The notes: a model not told the origin generated them from the sequence alone. A DNA stretch of 64,000 nucleotides from Flammeovirgaceae bacterium (GCA_015180985.1 CP054185.1:558001-622000), one strand, 5' to 3'. Counted from the first letter of the stretch, positions 33,568 through 44,070 are shown. Made by a program: numbers and translations.

Positions 33568-36500
33568 TACGCTGCAAAGTTTAATAGTTCTAATTCCAGT
33601 TCGAGAGCAAGAGCCTCAAGCTCCAACTGCGCTACTTCTGACTGCGATTGTTTCGGAAAAACAACCATCGTAGGTTTAGCTTTAACTTCTTTCTTGGGTA
33701 TCTCCCTTTTAATCAACTCATACTGTGATGGATTGAGTGAAATGGTGTCGTTGAATTTATCCTGTAAGATTTCCACTAAGAGATCAATGTTGTCTTCATG
33801 GACAGTAGCAGTCATTTTATCTGATACCTTTTCAAAATTCTTTCGATCCACTACTTCTAGGATGTCAGGATCGAGGTAAACATCCCCTCCACGTGATCTT
33901 GCCGATGAAACCAATATCTTGTACGTGACCCCTGATTGCTTAAAAATTGAAATCAGATTATTCGTAGTGATGCTTGACCCAGAGGTCATCGAACGAATCA
34001 CCTTCATCGCTCTTGAGATTGGTACGACCGTTTTTTGCTGGACTGCATTCCCTGGCTCCCAATACTCTGGCATGAGAATGCCTTTCTTGATCCCTCCATC
34101 AATAGTCGTGTAGCTAACAAGTTTTCCCTTGTAGGCTCCGAAAGCTTGAAGAACGTTTCCGGTAATAATGTGACGCAACTTTCTGTCAACGATATTCTCC
34201 TTAATGGCAGATTCCCACTTAGCCAAGAGAGCTTCCTTATCCAGGTGAGGCAATCCAACGCTGGCACCGATAATGGCTCTGACGTCCTGTGAATAGCTGG
34301 CAGGAATAGCGATATACTTGTTGCCACTGGCCAGAGCAAATCTCAAACGCATTGCACTTGGCGCGTATGGGTTTTTCTTCTTCTTGTCGATGATGAATCC
34401 CAGGAAAACTGCCGGAGCAAGTTCCTGACCGCCATCGTAGCTATTCACCGGATAGCTAAGGTTCCTGCCAATGTAGAATGAGTTGAAGATCGATTCGAGA
34501 TATAATTTCCGATTGTTATATCCCTTCTTAATCTTCTCTTCTGCATCGGCCATCGCCTTATGAAGTTCACTCGTTCTCGCTTTGATTGCCTCTTGCGATT
34601 CGACTGAGTTTCCCTTCTCAACCAGCTTCAAGATTTTCTTTTCCTGTGGAACATTCTGCATTAGCTCCTCATAGTGAGCTACGTTATCGGCAATCTCCTT
34701 TTTCAACTGTTCTTCAATGTATCCCTCGTACTCAAGTGTGACTTCCTTTTGTATTTCGCGACCATCGCGACCTTGAAGAGCTTCAGCCAGGAGATTGCCA
34801 AGTTCCTGCGTTGTGAAAGGTTTCTTCAGCACATTCGCCATAACTGTTTCAAGGATACTATCGTCACCAAACTCACTTGTTCCACCTTTACCAACAATCA
34901 CCGGCCTCATCGACTTCGTTTCGGTTTGAAGATCCATTGCCTCCACTTCCAAATCATACTCACCAATCTGCTTAAGGTACTCGACATACTCATTATATCG
35001 GTTTGAGATTTCGTTATAAAAAGTCTTGCTGCATGGCTGTTGACAAAACTGCGACTCTACCGGAAACCCGATGAGCGGCATCTTCCAATTCCACCCCATC
35101 AACTTCGCGGGTTGCCAATCCCAATGGGTCATCCAGGAGCATATTTACCTCCATGTTCTCTTTCAGATATTCCGCAACGATCCGATCACCATACTTATTC
35201 AGGAAATCAGGGACGTCCAGGATTTTTGTGGACGACTTCTGATTGGATGTGGTATTCGCGTCAAGTGACTTTAGTTTCTTCTGAAGCATCATCATCAAAC
35301 GCTTTTCTGCCGGAATAGCTGAGTTGACATAATCGTAGATCGGTTTGAAAATCTGACCTGTGCGGTTAATCCGGCCACGCTTTTGAACCTCTGTGTTAAT
35401 GTCAAGTTCCGCTTGCAATACGATCATCACCCTCTGCTTCACCTGTTCCTTGGAAACTTTTGGAGTAACAATCGCATGTGCAGACGCTCCGGTACTTCCG
35501 GATTGGTTGATCAGAAGAACATCCACTTCGTTGTTGTTGAACTGCCGAAAAGCGTCATTGGTATTGACACGCTTTCTAGTCATCACCAGGGCTTTGTTTG
35601 TTTTCGGATTTATTTGAAGTTCGTACTTACGCCCGGTAACTTCGGCAACCTTGTATCCGGCTTCTGTGATCTTTCGGATAATCACGTCAATGGGAGAAAT
35701 TGTGATCCCTGTTGTTGCTTCGCTAATCCGATCACCAATCCGATGATATTCCGCTTGCGCTTCAGGCGGAAATTCCGAGATGTCAAACGTCTTGAAAATC
35801 TTTTGACCATCGGCATCAGTTTCAGTATAGCGAAGAATTCCATCGAGTCCTTTTTGAAGCACGACCGAAAAATCTGCATTGATAGTATCACCATCTGTAA
35901 CAGATAGCCCGGCATCACTTTCCATTTGTTCAATGAAACTTCCCATTGTGCTGGCAAAGGCAATGACCGGTTTCTTTCCCTCTTTCAATCTCGCAATTGC
36001 TCTTTCGGCAACAGCTTCCGCTTTGATGCTGAATAGCATTTGGTTGATCACATTGAACACCTTCGAGAAGTATGGAAGGTTATCAACTCCGGCTTGAGAA
36101 GTACCTTCCCGAATCTCCACTTGCTTACCTTCAGCCACTGCGATGTTGTCAAGTTCATCGACAATTTCATCTACATACTTTGTTTGAAATTTGATGATGT
36201 CTCGGATGATTGAGGTGATGTTATCAGCAATGGCTTTATGTTCCTGTTCTTTGTCCTCCAGCGTAACATAGTTTACCTCAACACCTTCAAAAGATCTTTC
36301 TCTCCGGATCATCTGACCTTCGGCCACGAGCTGACTCGCCAGAATCTCCTGCAACGCAACTCCACCTTTCGTAATTGCTTCAATGAGTGCATCGCGTGTC
36401 ATGCTTGCATCGCGAATTGAAGTCTTCATCGCGTAGATGGGCATGTTATCCGGACGTTTGGCAAACGTGGCTGAGAGAAATACAACCCCTTTCGATTTCG

Positions 36501-38238
36501 ACAAAGCGGACTGCATGAAGTTTCCCGTGTTGCCAGAACCGGATGAGTTGTGAGCCTCGTCCATGATGACAATGTTATCTTCAGCGATTGCATTCAGGAA
36601 TGCTGGCTTTGTAGGTTTCTTGTCAGGAGAATTGAATTGCGAATAAGTTGCTACCGTGAAATGGAAATTCTTAGGGACTCGTTTACTCTCGAAAATCCTG
36701 CTCTGGTCCGCGACAGGCAAGGCCTGGTAAACAATCTCTCCATCTTCGTTCTTGATGTCAGTCTTACTCTCGCGAGAGTTTACGATAAATGGAACAAGAT
36801 GAGCCGAACCAATGGCAACCAGGTCGCGATAAATGTCGGAGAACAAGTTCGCTTTCTCCGTAATAAAGACTGGCTGAACACCAGACTCAACTGCATAGCG
36901 AATTATAGATGCAGCAATTCGCCCTTTACCAATACCAGTCTGATCACCGATGATCATACCCACACCACGCTCCTCAATATTGTAAACAGACATAGCCACC
37001 GCATCAATCTGCTCGGCAGACAATGCCTTACACAATTCAACATGACTTCGGTAGTTGAGCTTGATCCTGACGTACTCATCAATATCACCACCAACTGCCT
37101 CTTTGATTCGTTGCAATGCCGCATGTGTTTCAAAACCCATTGAGTCGGGCACAACCGTATTCAAAACAATACAACTACTGGATGCTGGTGTGTATGGCAT
37201 TCCGAGTTCATCAAAACTCATGAGTTCAAGCTCCAGGGCTAGTGCCTGAGCTTCCAGTTCAATCTTCGTAATAGAATTTTCCTTTCGCGGAGTCGTTACC
37301 CGCTTTACTCTTTCAAATAGTTCTTCAAATGAATCGACAACCTTATCTCGTTCATCATCCTTCAATGGCGCAGCTCCAAATGGTTTCGTCTTCCTTCCAT
37401 CAATGAGAATCAGCCGGGTATCGAAAGAAGTCCCTTGACGCGAATAAAGCTTCTTGCCATCTATAGGAATAATGTCAGGCACATTGTATCGACTGAAGAG
37501 ATAGTTAAAGAAGAAACGATTCTTTCCTTTTTGTATTCGTCCCTTCTTATCGTATCGGGTGTGACCACCAATGATAATAGCTGCCTTGCCATTGTCTTTC
37601 ATGCAGTCCAATGCGCGTAAGGCCATTAAGTGATCGAGGACTTCGATACTGAACGTTTCGTATTTCACATCGCGTTCAAGCAATCCGAAAGGCGGATTCG
37701 TAAGCACCGCATCAAACTTCTTTTCAAATCCTTTGAATGGTTGAGTTGCATCTTGAGACAAGACTTGTTTGTATCCCTGGTCTTGGAGATTTGATCGTCT
37801 CAGATTATCAATCTCGTTCACTATCACGCGAGAAGGATTTGCGGTAATCGTGAGAAGGCCATTCCCTGCTGATGGCTCGAAAACAGAAACGTTATGCTCC
37901 GCATTGACAAAGATTCCGGCTAAGAAAGAGATGGGTGCTGGTGTACTGTATTGTTGAAGCAACATGCTTTGGCTTGTGCGGTGTGAAATATTCACCTGGC
38001 TTCTATACAGCTCAACAATACTTTGGTATTTGGCTTCGAGTGGAATGATCGAAAGCGAAATGCTTCTTGCTTTGAGAACAATAGCAAGCTCGGTGTATTC
38101 TTTTACTTCAGACTTGTCATTGATCCCATAAGACGCAGCGATACGCTCAATAGATTTTCTATTGTTCTTGCTCTTTGCATCTAGTCCGTTCCGAACGCTC
38201 TGAAGAAATTGTGCCTTTATAATCGTTTTAACCTTCAT
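33567..38238 (-). pseudogene. Strawberry-notch helicase fused to N6-adenine methylase, split by a frameshift
   Basis: Read from 38238 the first frame gives 1074 residues: a class-I methylase with EPSAGNG (121-127) and NPPF (181-184), a linker with an LE-rich segment (327-341), then a strawberry-notch helicase with Walker A DQTGIGKGR (432-440), DEAH (560-563) and GRINRTGQ. It stops at 35014. The missing C-terminal helicase part continues in another frame (YNEISNRYNEYVEYL...) down to 33567. Removing one T from the TTTTT run near 35018 joins both into about 1556 residues. It may be a recent mutation, a sequencing error or, less likely, a programmed shift. Confidence 0.82.
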
Positions 38239-38547
38239 TCTGACAAATGTAAAATATGGCCAGAGTAGAGATTAAGGATTGTAATAGACTTTGAAGGATT
38301 TTGAACAATAATGAATGATTCTAAAACCTTTTAGTGAATTTTCCAGACACCATTTTAGAAATGGCTCTTACAACTGGGGAAGTCTTTCAACTTATACCCG
38401 AAACAACAAGCAAAATTAAGTTTGTAGTGAAATAGACTGCCAAGAGTACGATTGCCTAATGTCAATTATTACTGAGAGAAACGTTTTATTAAAGAAACAT
38501 TAAAACTGAACCAAGTATTGCCGATCCGTTGTAATGTCGATATTGTT
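38239..38547. other. Intergenic region without a supported gene
   Basis: An AT-rich gap between the element operon and the DUF6958-like gene. It should hold the promoter of the leftward helicase operon. The only structure seen is a perfect 8-bp hairpin, TGTCGATA (38535-38542) with TATCGACA (38549-38556), which covers the stop codon of the next gene and may be a weak terminator. A possible right boundary of the integrative element lies near here, but no repeat of the tRNA end was found. Confidence 0.4.
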
Positions 38548-38847
38548 TTATCGACACTTTGTAAGTTTATATTTTTGTGGTAATGTCTTTGGAACTCTTG
38601 AAATAATTTGTCTTGCTTCAAGGTCAAGTTTAACCCATTCAAGGTACCAGTTTAACGAGCCGTTAAATATTATTTTTTTGTCCTTAAAACTTTGAGCAAT
38701 TGACTTTTTCATTTCCAAAAATGACCCATCTTTCTTTTCAGCCAGGTATTGAATCGTTTCTGTTGACAATAAATCATACTTGTCCTTATTAATGCTGACC
38801 GCTTTTTTTCCTTGCGGATGTTTGAGTTGTATTTTTTCTTCCCCCAT
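38548..38847 (-). CDS. DUF6958-like small protein
   Basis: A 99-residue cytoplasmic protein. Its pattern (EKIQLKHPQGKKAVSINKDKYDLL at the start, GSLNWYLEWVKLDLEARQIISRVP at the end) matches a widespread small winged-helix-like family that I recognise as DUF6958. The function of the family is unknown. It is the last of three small leftward genes that are 6-10 nt apart and probably share a transcript. Confidence 0.72.
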   Translation of the reverse strand: MGEEKIQLKHPQGKKAVSINKDKYDLLSTETIQYLAEKKDGSFLEMKKSIAQSFKDKKIIFNGSLNWYLEWVKLDLEARQIISRVPKTLPQKYKLTKCR

Positions 38848-38853
38848 AATCTG

Positions 38854-39249
38854 TCATTTAGATAGTTTATACCCCAAGTAACTGCCAAGAAATTTTGCTG
38901 TATTTGCAATAGCAAAGATTAAAATAAAGTCAGACCATTTCACACCTGCTGCTGTTATTATGGCAATATCCAGTAGAACATAAATGAGGGGGAAAAGAAT
39001 TGCTAATTTGAACACATTCGGGTATTCCTTTTTTTTCCAATGTCGTACAGTGAAAAAAAACAATATGAAACCGAAAATTCCTGAAATATACGGTGCAGAT
39101 AAGTTAGCGTGTGCTTCATAGGTACTTTGGTCTTGTCCTGGATTTATGAGATAAGAATATGCTGCTACTTCAATGAATGAAATAAAAACCAAAGTCATCA
39201 TTGTGAGTATTGCAAGTCCAACTAATTTTAAGATAATATATTTTTTCAT
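38854..39249 (-). CDS. Four-helix membrane protein of unknown function
   Basis: A 131-residue protein with about four hydrophobic helices (LVGLAILTMMTLVFISFIEV, ISGIFGFILFFFTV, FKLAILFPLIYVLLDIAII, FILIFAIANTAKFLG). No motif identifies a family. Six nt separate its stop from the next gene. Confidence 0.65.
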   Translation of the reverse strand: MKKYIILKLVGLAILTMMTLVFISFIEVAAYSYLINPGQDQSTYEAHANLSAPYISGIFGFILFFFTVRHWKKKEYPNVFKLAILFPLIYVLLDIAIITAAGVKWSDFILIFAIANTAKFLGSYLGYKLSK

Positions 39250-39259
39250 AGTTAATGTT

Positions 39260-39697
39260 TTATTTTACTCTACAAGAACATTCGTGGCGCTCACTAATAT
39301 ATTTGATTGATTCAATGCAAAGTTCTTTCAATGCGGATATCTTGATATCTGAAAGTTTCTTTACATAGATACACCCTTTTGTTATTTTGAATTTACCAAG
39401 ATCGGCTAATGCTAATTTGCTTTTTTCTGTGTCAGAATATACATAAAGTGTAAGTGCGGGTTTTCTTGGTGAAAAGCCTAGAACTGGTGCATCGCCTTCA
39501 TGTCCGCTTGCGTATTTATATTGATAATTACCAAAACCGATTATGCTCGTTCCCCACATTTTAGGTTCAGAGTCAGACCACTCTTGCATTAGCTCAATAA
39601 GTTGAAAACTGTCGGTTCTTTTTTGGTAATTGTCAACGTAAGAGTTGATAAAGTCTGTAACGTTTTTTCCTGTGTAAGTTGTCTTGGTTTTTGCCAT
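39260..39697 (-). CDS. DUF1801 domain protein
   Basis: A 145-residue protein with the DUF1801/YdhG pattern: TDFINSYVDNYQKRTDSFQLIELM near the start, PKMWGTSIIGFGNYQYKY, then FSPRKPALTLYVY and KGCIYVKKLSDI. The family fold resembles frataxin-like/PH domains and has no settled function. First gene of the small leftward trio. Confidence 0.82.
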   Translation of the reverse strand: MAKTKTTYTGKNVTDFINSYVDNYQKRTDSFQLIELMQEWSDSEPKMWGTSIIGFGNYQYKYASGHEGDAPVLGFSPRKPALTLYVYSDTEKSKLALADLGKFKITKGCIYVKKLSDIKISALKELCIESIKYISERHECSCRVK

Positions 39698-39792
39698 ATT
39701 TAGTTTTAAACAAACAGTTGTCTGTCCTGATTGACTGGTTATCTTGAACTTCGAACTAAATCTAACCTGTTGTTATTTATTCTTTCTTCAAA

Positions 39793-41433
39793 TTACTGTC
39801 CCAGAAGAGAAGGCAATAGATACTTATCCACTATTCTGTCTGCCTGCAAATGCATGTAAGGAGTATTAAAGGCTTCCGCTGCAATGACTATTACAACAGG
39901 AATTTCCCTAAATACATAAATCTTATTGCCACCATTGCCTGTACAAAAGTACGTTTCATATTTCTTTCCACTTACTTCATATATTTTCTGCCACCATAAG
40001 TAGCCGTATCCCGATGATGACCCCGTAGAATGATATGATTTTAGTGATTCTTCAACCCAATTTTTGGGAATGATTTGTCGCTGATTCCAAATCCCCTTAT
40101 TCTGGTATACAAAACCAAACTTTGCCATGTCTAAAGACCTTAATCTTATACCTCCAGCGGTTGATGGTACATTTTGTGGTGTATACACCCATTTATAATT
40201 ACTTATGCCTAAAGGCATAAAGAGTTTATTATCAGCATAGATTTTCATCCCTCCAGGAACACTTTTATTTATTATATCTCCAAGCAGCATAGAGCCTGCT
40301 GTAAAATAGGCCCATGTTCGATTCTTAATTCTGTTGCTATCAATAGGAAGATTAAGTGTCCACTCTACCCAGTTACTTTTATCATACATGTTACTCTCAT
40401 TCCCAGGAGAATTTTCATCATCATCATTACCCTTGAAAGCAGAAGTCATTGTTATAAGTTGACGCAGGCTCACGGAATCCTTATAGGTACTGTAATTTGA
40501 AAATGTCTTTAAATTGTAAAACGATGAAAGAGTTTGGTCAATATTTTTTATATACCCATCTGATATTGCAATACCCATTAAAGCAGAACCAAATGTTTTA
40601 CCTACTGAACGGGTATCATGAAGACTGTCTCGGCTGCTTCCATTGAAATACTCTTCAATAAGAAGTTGTCCGCTTTTTATCACCACAATGCTTTTTATTT
40701 TTTTAAACCTGTTTTGCAGTATTTTCCTGTTTAGCTCCTCAATTTTTTCTTTATCATATGTTTCAGAAGAAATTTTCCAGTCATTGTCTTGTTCTATTGT
40801 TTGAACTGCGGCCAGTTTATTGTTGATATGTGGCCTAACTATCTGCAAATTGATTTCACCTTTTGCGATCACACTGCCAGTTTTAGAGCGGCTATTTTTT
40901 AGCCAATAGGGGTGAATTTGTAATTTTAAAACATGTTTTCCATCGGTCAACACTTCTTCCCCTCCATTCAGCAAGAACCGCGTCCATAGAAACCCCGGTT
41001 CGGGCCTTTGTATAGACCATGTAAACATGGTTTCTTCATTTTTTTCAGTAGAGCTCAATAAGGAAGGGAACAGCAATTCTGTATAAATCTTTTTGTTATC
41101 CACGAAATAAGTAATTTGGAAGGAGCCCGACTCCTCAATGTCTTGACTATCTAAAGATGGTTCAAGCTTTCGAATACATTTAACTAAAGAGTTATTAATA
41201 AAGAACCTGAAGTAGAGTGTGCTACTGTCAGTTAAAGTATATGTATTCAAAAAGTCAGATTCACGGGTTCTACTCTGTTCAATATTATCTTGGATAAAGA
41301 CAATCTTGCCAGTATTTCTTTTAAGCATTGTTGCGGTATTCTTGTCTATTTCTGAATCAGAAACCTGACCGACTGCATTGGCATTTAATACAAAAAAAAG
41401 AACACTTAATGTGAAATAGCACTTCGGTTGCAT
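39793..41433 (-). CDS. Exported serine hydrolase, beta-lactamase class C fold
   Basis: A 546-residue protein with a signal peptide (CYFTLSVLFFVLNANAVGQ). Residues ~30-210 form a beta-rich N-terminal domain. The rest is a penicillin-binding/class C fold: catalytic SVGK (S-x-x-K) in RSVGKTFGSALMGIAI, the second motif near TWAYFTAGSMLL, and GSSSGYGYLWW near the end. It may be an esterase, peptidase or PBP-like enzyme; resistance to beta-lactams cannot be assumed. It is preceded by an intergenic hairpin repeat (41522-41548) also found near the AraC genes. Confidence 0.82.
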   Translation of the reverse strand: MQPKCYFTLSVLFFVLNANAVGQVSDSEIDKNTATMLKRNTGKIVFIQDNIEQSRTRESDFLNTYTLTDSSTLYFRFFINNSLVKCIRKLEPSLDSQDIEESGSFQITYFVDNKKIYTELLFPSLLSSTEKNEETMFTWSIQRPEPGFLWTRFLLNGGEEVLTDGKHVLKLQIHPYWLKNSRSKTGSVIAKGEINLQIVRPHINNKLAAVQTIEQDNDWKISSETYDKEKIEELNRKILQNRFKKIKSIVVIKSGQLLIEEYFNGSSRDSLHDTRSVGKTFGSALMGIAISDGYIKNIDQTLSSFYNLKTFSNYSTYKDSVSLRQLITMTSAFKGNDDDENSPGNESNMYDKSNWVEWTLNLPIDSNRIKNRTWAYFTAGSMLLGDIINKSVPGGMKIYADNKLFMPLGISNYKWVYTPQNVPSTAGGIRLRSLDMAKFGFVYQNKGIWNQRQIIPKNWVEESLKSYHSTGSSSGYGYLWWQKIYEVSGKKYETYFCTGNGGNKIYVFREIPVVIVIAAEAFNTPYMHLQADRIVDKYLLPSLLGQ

Positions 41434-41521
41434 GGATATTTTCTTTGGCTTTTTTCAAAATGGATTAATATGTGATTTTTTGTATTGTATTACCGATACA
41501 AAATGGAGATTCGAGACACGT

Positions 41522-41548
41522 TTGTCGCCTCAACTTAGAAGTTGATAC
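41522..41548. repeat. Intergenic hairpin repeat, copy 1
   Basis: A 27-bp sequence matching 44044-44070 at 25 positions. Its centre TCAACTT-AG-AAGTTGA is a perfect hairpin. Both copies are followed ~30 nt later by AAATCAGGC. Confidence 0.7.
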
Positions 41549-41620
41549 CTGCTCTTTGTAGATTTAAGTCCAAAATCAGGCATCAGGCTATTAATAAAGA
41601 GGCCGCAGTACATGATTACT

Positions 41621-42694
41621 CTAATGCACCGTGTTTTCAAAAACAAAAGGGATCATATCATTGTAAATCCTGCCTCTTAACCCCCAAAGTCGATTGCGGT
41701 GATCTCCATTATACTCTTCAAATTGGTGTGGAATTTTGAGGGTCGTTAGTTTCTTAGAAAACAACCTGTTGTTTTCTACAATAAAGAGAAATTCATCTTC
41801 GCTACCCGAATCAAATTTTATAGCTTTTAATTTTGCCAAATTGCTTTTGAACCTCTCAGCCATTTGCACCGGATTATTAGCAATCCATTTATTGTAGGTA
41901 TTTGTATCGGGTATTAGTTTTGTTCCAACCATTTTATAAGGCTTATCTGCATAAAAAGGTGGATTGTTAGTGTTAGGGGAAAATGCCTGAGAAACTGTCA
42001 ACATACCAATTGCTATTAGGCTTTTCGTTTCTAATAGATCTTCATAGCTGGTTGACTTTACAAATTTCACGATATCAGGGTTACTAGGTTTTATTTCTCC
42101 GCAAAAGCAAATAAAGGCTGAATTCATGCCATACGTAACACTAAACACCTCAGGGTACGTCATTGCCAATGTGATGGCGCCATAGCCGCCCATTGAATGC
42201 CCTGCCACCGCCCTGGAATTTTCGTTGGGAATAGTCCTGTATTTTGAATCAATATACCTGACTAATTCTATTGCTGTAAAATTGGCCCAATTACCTGTGG
42301 CTGTTGAATTACTATAGAAACTGCCAAACCAGTTGGTTTTTTCGTTGGGCATTACAATTATCATTTCACCAAATTTTTTGGCTGCAATGCCAGCATTCAT
42401 CAAATCTTGTATGTTATTATATCTTGTTGTATCACCTGTAAAAGTTTCCTGGTCATCACCAATTCCGTGCAATAAGTACAAAACAGGAAACCGTTTGGTG
42501 GAAGTATTATATCCCGGAGGGAGGTATACAGCCACTTGCCTTACCGCATTTTCACCCGTAAGTGTATTGGCAAGAGATTTACTCACAATACTGTCGCGAA
42601 TCAGTTGGCCTTTTTGGCAATAGCAGGTAGTACTTACCTGAAGCAAAAATGCCGCTAAGAGAATTTTTGAGAATGACCTGTCTAATGAGCTCAT
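41621..42694 (-). CDS. Esterase D/feruloyl-esterase-like alpha/beta hydrolase
   Basis: A 357-residue exported enzyme from ATG 42694 (MSSLDRSFSKILLAAF), with a signal peptide ending near TCYCQ. The catalytic serine is in the nucleophile elbow GHSMGGYGA, with the oxyanion region YLPPGYNTSTKRFPVLYLLHGIGDD. The acid is likely the Asp of the late strand and the histidine lies in NGDHRNRLWG. It belongs to the group that includes S-formylglutathione hydrolase and xylan/feruloyl esterases. The AraC regulator upstream on the same strand may control it. Confidence 0.88.
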   Translation of the reverse strand: MSSLDRSFSKILLAAFLLQVSTTCYCQKGQLIRDSIVSKSLANTLTGENAVRQVAVYLPPGYNTSTKRFPVLYLLHGIGDDQETFTGDTTRYNNIQDLMNAGIAAKKFGEMIIVMPNEKTNWFGSFYSNSTATGNWANFTAIELVRYIDSKYRTIPNENSRAVAGHSMGGYGAITLAMTYPEVFSVTYGMNSAFICFCGEIKPSNPDIVKFVKSTSYEDLLETKSLIAIGMLTVSQAFSPNTNNPPFYADKPYKMVGTKLIPDTNTYNKWIANNPVQMAERFKSNLAKLKAIKFDSGSEDEFLFIVENNRLFSKKLTTLKIPHQFEEYNGDHRNRLWGLRGRIYNDMIPFVFENTVH

Positions 42695-42809
42695 TGTTTC
42701 ATTGTTTAGATGTAAACTTTTTTTGTCTGAGCCCAAAATTGTGGGTCCTCCTTCAGTTAAATGTCCTATCCGATCAGATTGAACATCCTGAAATACAAAG
42801 GCCGTCTAT

Positions 42810-43937
42810 TTAAAGGAATTTTTTGGCCTTTTTAAAACCTGTGGGGGTAAATCCGGTAATTTCTTTGAAAGCCTGGTTAAATAGGCTTTTACTGTTAAAC
42901 CCACAATCAAGAGCAATACCATAAATTGAAAGGTGTGCATACTTTTCATCCTGAAGACGCTTAACGGCTTCCTGAATGCGGAGTTCTTTTATTACCTGAG
43001 GGTATGTTTTGCCAAAACTCTCATTAAATGTTTGGGATAACTGATGCGTACTAATATTTAAAACCTGCGAGAGCTGGCTGAAGCTGAACTCAAAATCAAG
43101 ATAAGGTTTCTCCTTTTCAAAATAAGCGTTTATTGTTGCTGCATATTCAGCTATCTGCTCTTTAGTTAGAGATGATTTGGAATATTTCTGTACAGATGCT
43201 CTTTTGTCTTTGCTTACTATTTCACCACTTTTAACAGGTGTCATTATTTCAAATTCATTAGCACTGTCTTTTGCTCTATTTTTGCTGGAAGAGAATATCC
43301 TGTCTGTAATAATAAAGGAGAGGTAGTAAATAATTATCAAAACGGTGCAATAAACTATGTAAAAAAGGTTTGCTGCCCAAATAACATCAAACGGCTTAAT
43401 AATTTTGGAAATAAGTGCAACTAACCAGGCACATAAAAACATCCAAACCAACAACTGCAACCACTTCAACTCTTTATCGTGCTTTTTACTGTCGACTTTA
43501 TACAACAGATACAGGCAATAGACTGTGTACGATAGACCATGAAGGCAAAGTAACAGTGAAAAAAAAAGACCTAACCATTCTGTTATAGAAGAAGCTACTG
43601 AAGGCTGTGAAACAATGGTTATTACCATTAGTTTCATCAGAATAAAAGCATAAAAATGGATTGCCCTATTTTTTACTGGTGTTGCTAACTGACAATTAAT
43701 TGCCAGGAACATCAATGGACCAAATAGGAACTCGTTGCCATTCCATAAAATTTGGATAAGTCGGCTTTCTTCCTTTAAAATACCTGTATCCATTAATGCA
43801 CCTAATGAAAGCAGTATGATGAGTAATGCGAGATGCCTGTTCTGACTGCTTTTAAATACAGATGCTGCGGTAATTAGCCCCTGAAAAAAAGCTAATAAAA
43901 ATGGTATGTATATCCAATAGTTAACTGGGGTATTCAT
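42810..43937 (-). CDS. AraC-family regulator with multi-pass membrane N-terminus (copy A)
   Basis: A 375-residue protein. The N-terminal ~220 residues hold about seven membrane helices (YIPFLLAFFQGLITAASV, HLALLIILLSLGALMD and others). The C-terminal ~100 residues are an AraC DNA-binding domain: FSQLSQVLNISTHQLSQTFNE and the second helix-turn-helix DCGFNSKSLFNQAFKEITGFTPTGFK. This Bacteroidota architecture is thought to sense a signal in the membrane and regulate nearby genes. The paralogue copy B lies 184 nt upstream on the same strand. Confidence 0.9.
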   Translation of the reverse strand: MNTPVNYWIYIPFLLAFFQGLITAASVFKSSQNRHLALLIILLSLGALMDTGILKEESRLIQILWNGNEFLFGPLMFLAINCQLATPVKNRAIHFYAFILMKLMVITIVSQPSVASSITEWLGLFFSLLLCLHGLSYTVYCLYLLYKVDSKKHDKELKWLQLLVWMFLCAWLVALISKIIKPFDVIWAANLFYIVYCTVLIIIYYLSFIITDRIFSSSKNRAKDSANEFEIMTPVKSGEIVSKDKRASVQKYSKSSLTKEQIAEYAATINAYFEKEKPYLDFEFSFSQLSQVLNISTHQLSQTFNESFGKTYPQVIKELRIQEAVKRLQDEKYAHLSIYGIALDCGFNSKSLFNQAFKEITGFTPTGFKKAKKFL

Positions 43938-44043
43938 GATTTAACTTAGTTAGACAATGTATCCTGAACAAAAATTTGTTTAAGACAGAGATTCAAATTA
44001 TTCGAATTAGAAAATAAATTTAAGATTCTTAATAAGGGCCTAC

Positions 44044-44070
44044 TTGTCGTCTCAATTTAGAAGTTGATAC
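44044..44070. repeat. Intergenic hairpin repeat, copy 2
   Basis: Matches 41522-41548 at 25 of 27 positions. The central hairpin TCAATTT-AG-AAGTTGA is kept through a G-U pair. It lies between the two AraC genes. Confidence 0.7.

Noticed and set aside
35008-35024. Programmed -1 frameshift site in the helicase gene
   Set aside because: The run is C-TTT-TTA and not a proper X-XXY-YYZ heptamer, and the frame needed is +1. A homopolymer mutation or read error is simpler.
34989-35132. Start codon of the downstream half of the split helicase as a real gene start
   Set aside because: The first 38 residues overlap the other frame of the helicase, have no homology-like pattern, and true helicase sequence begins exactly where the first frame stops.
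38361-38435. A 24-codon open frame after the integrative element
   Set aside because: Too short and without recognisable pattern; it could be a gene fragment at an element border but nothing supports it.
39793-41433. Beta-lactam resistance gene
   Set aside because: The SxxK fold is shared by esterases and peptidases, and the large N-terminal domain is unlike resistance enzymes.
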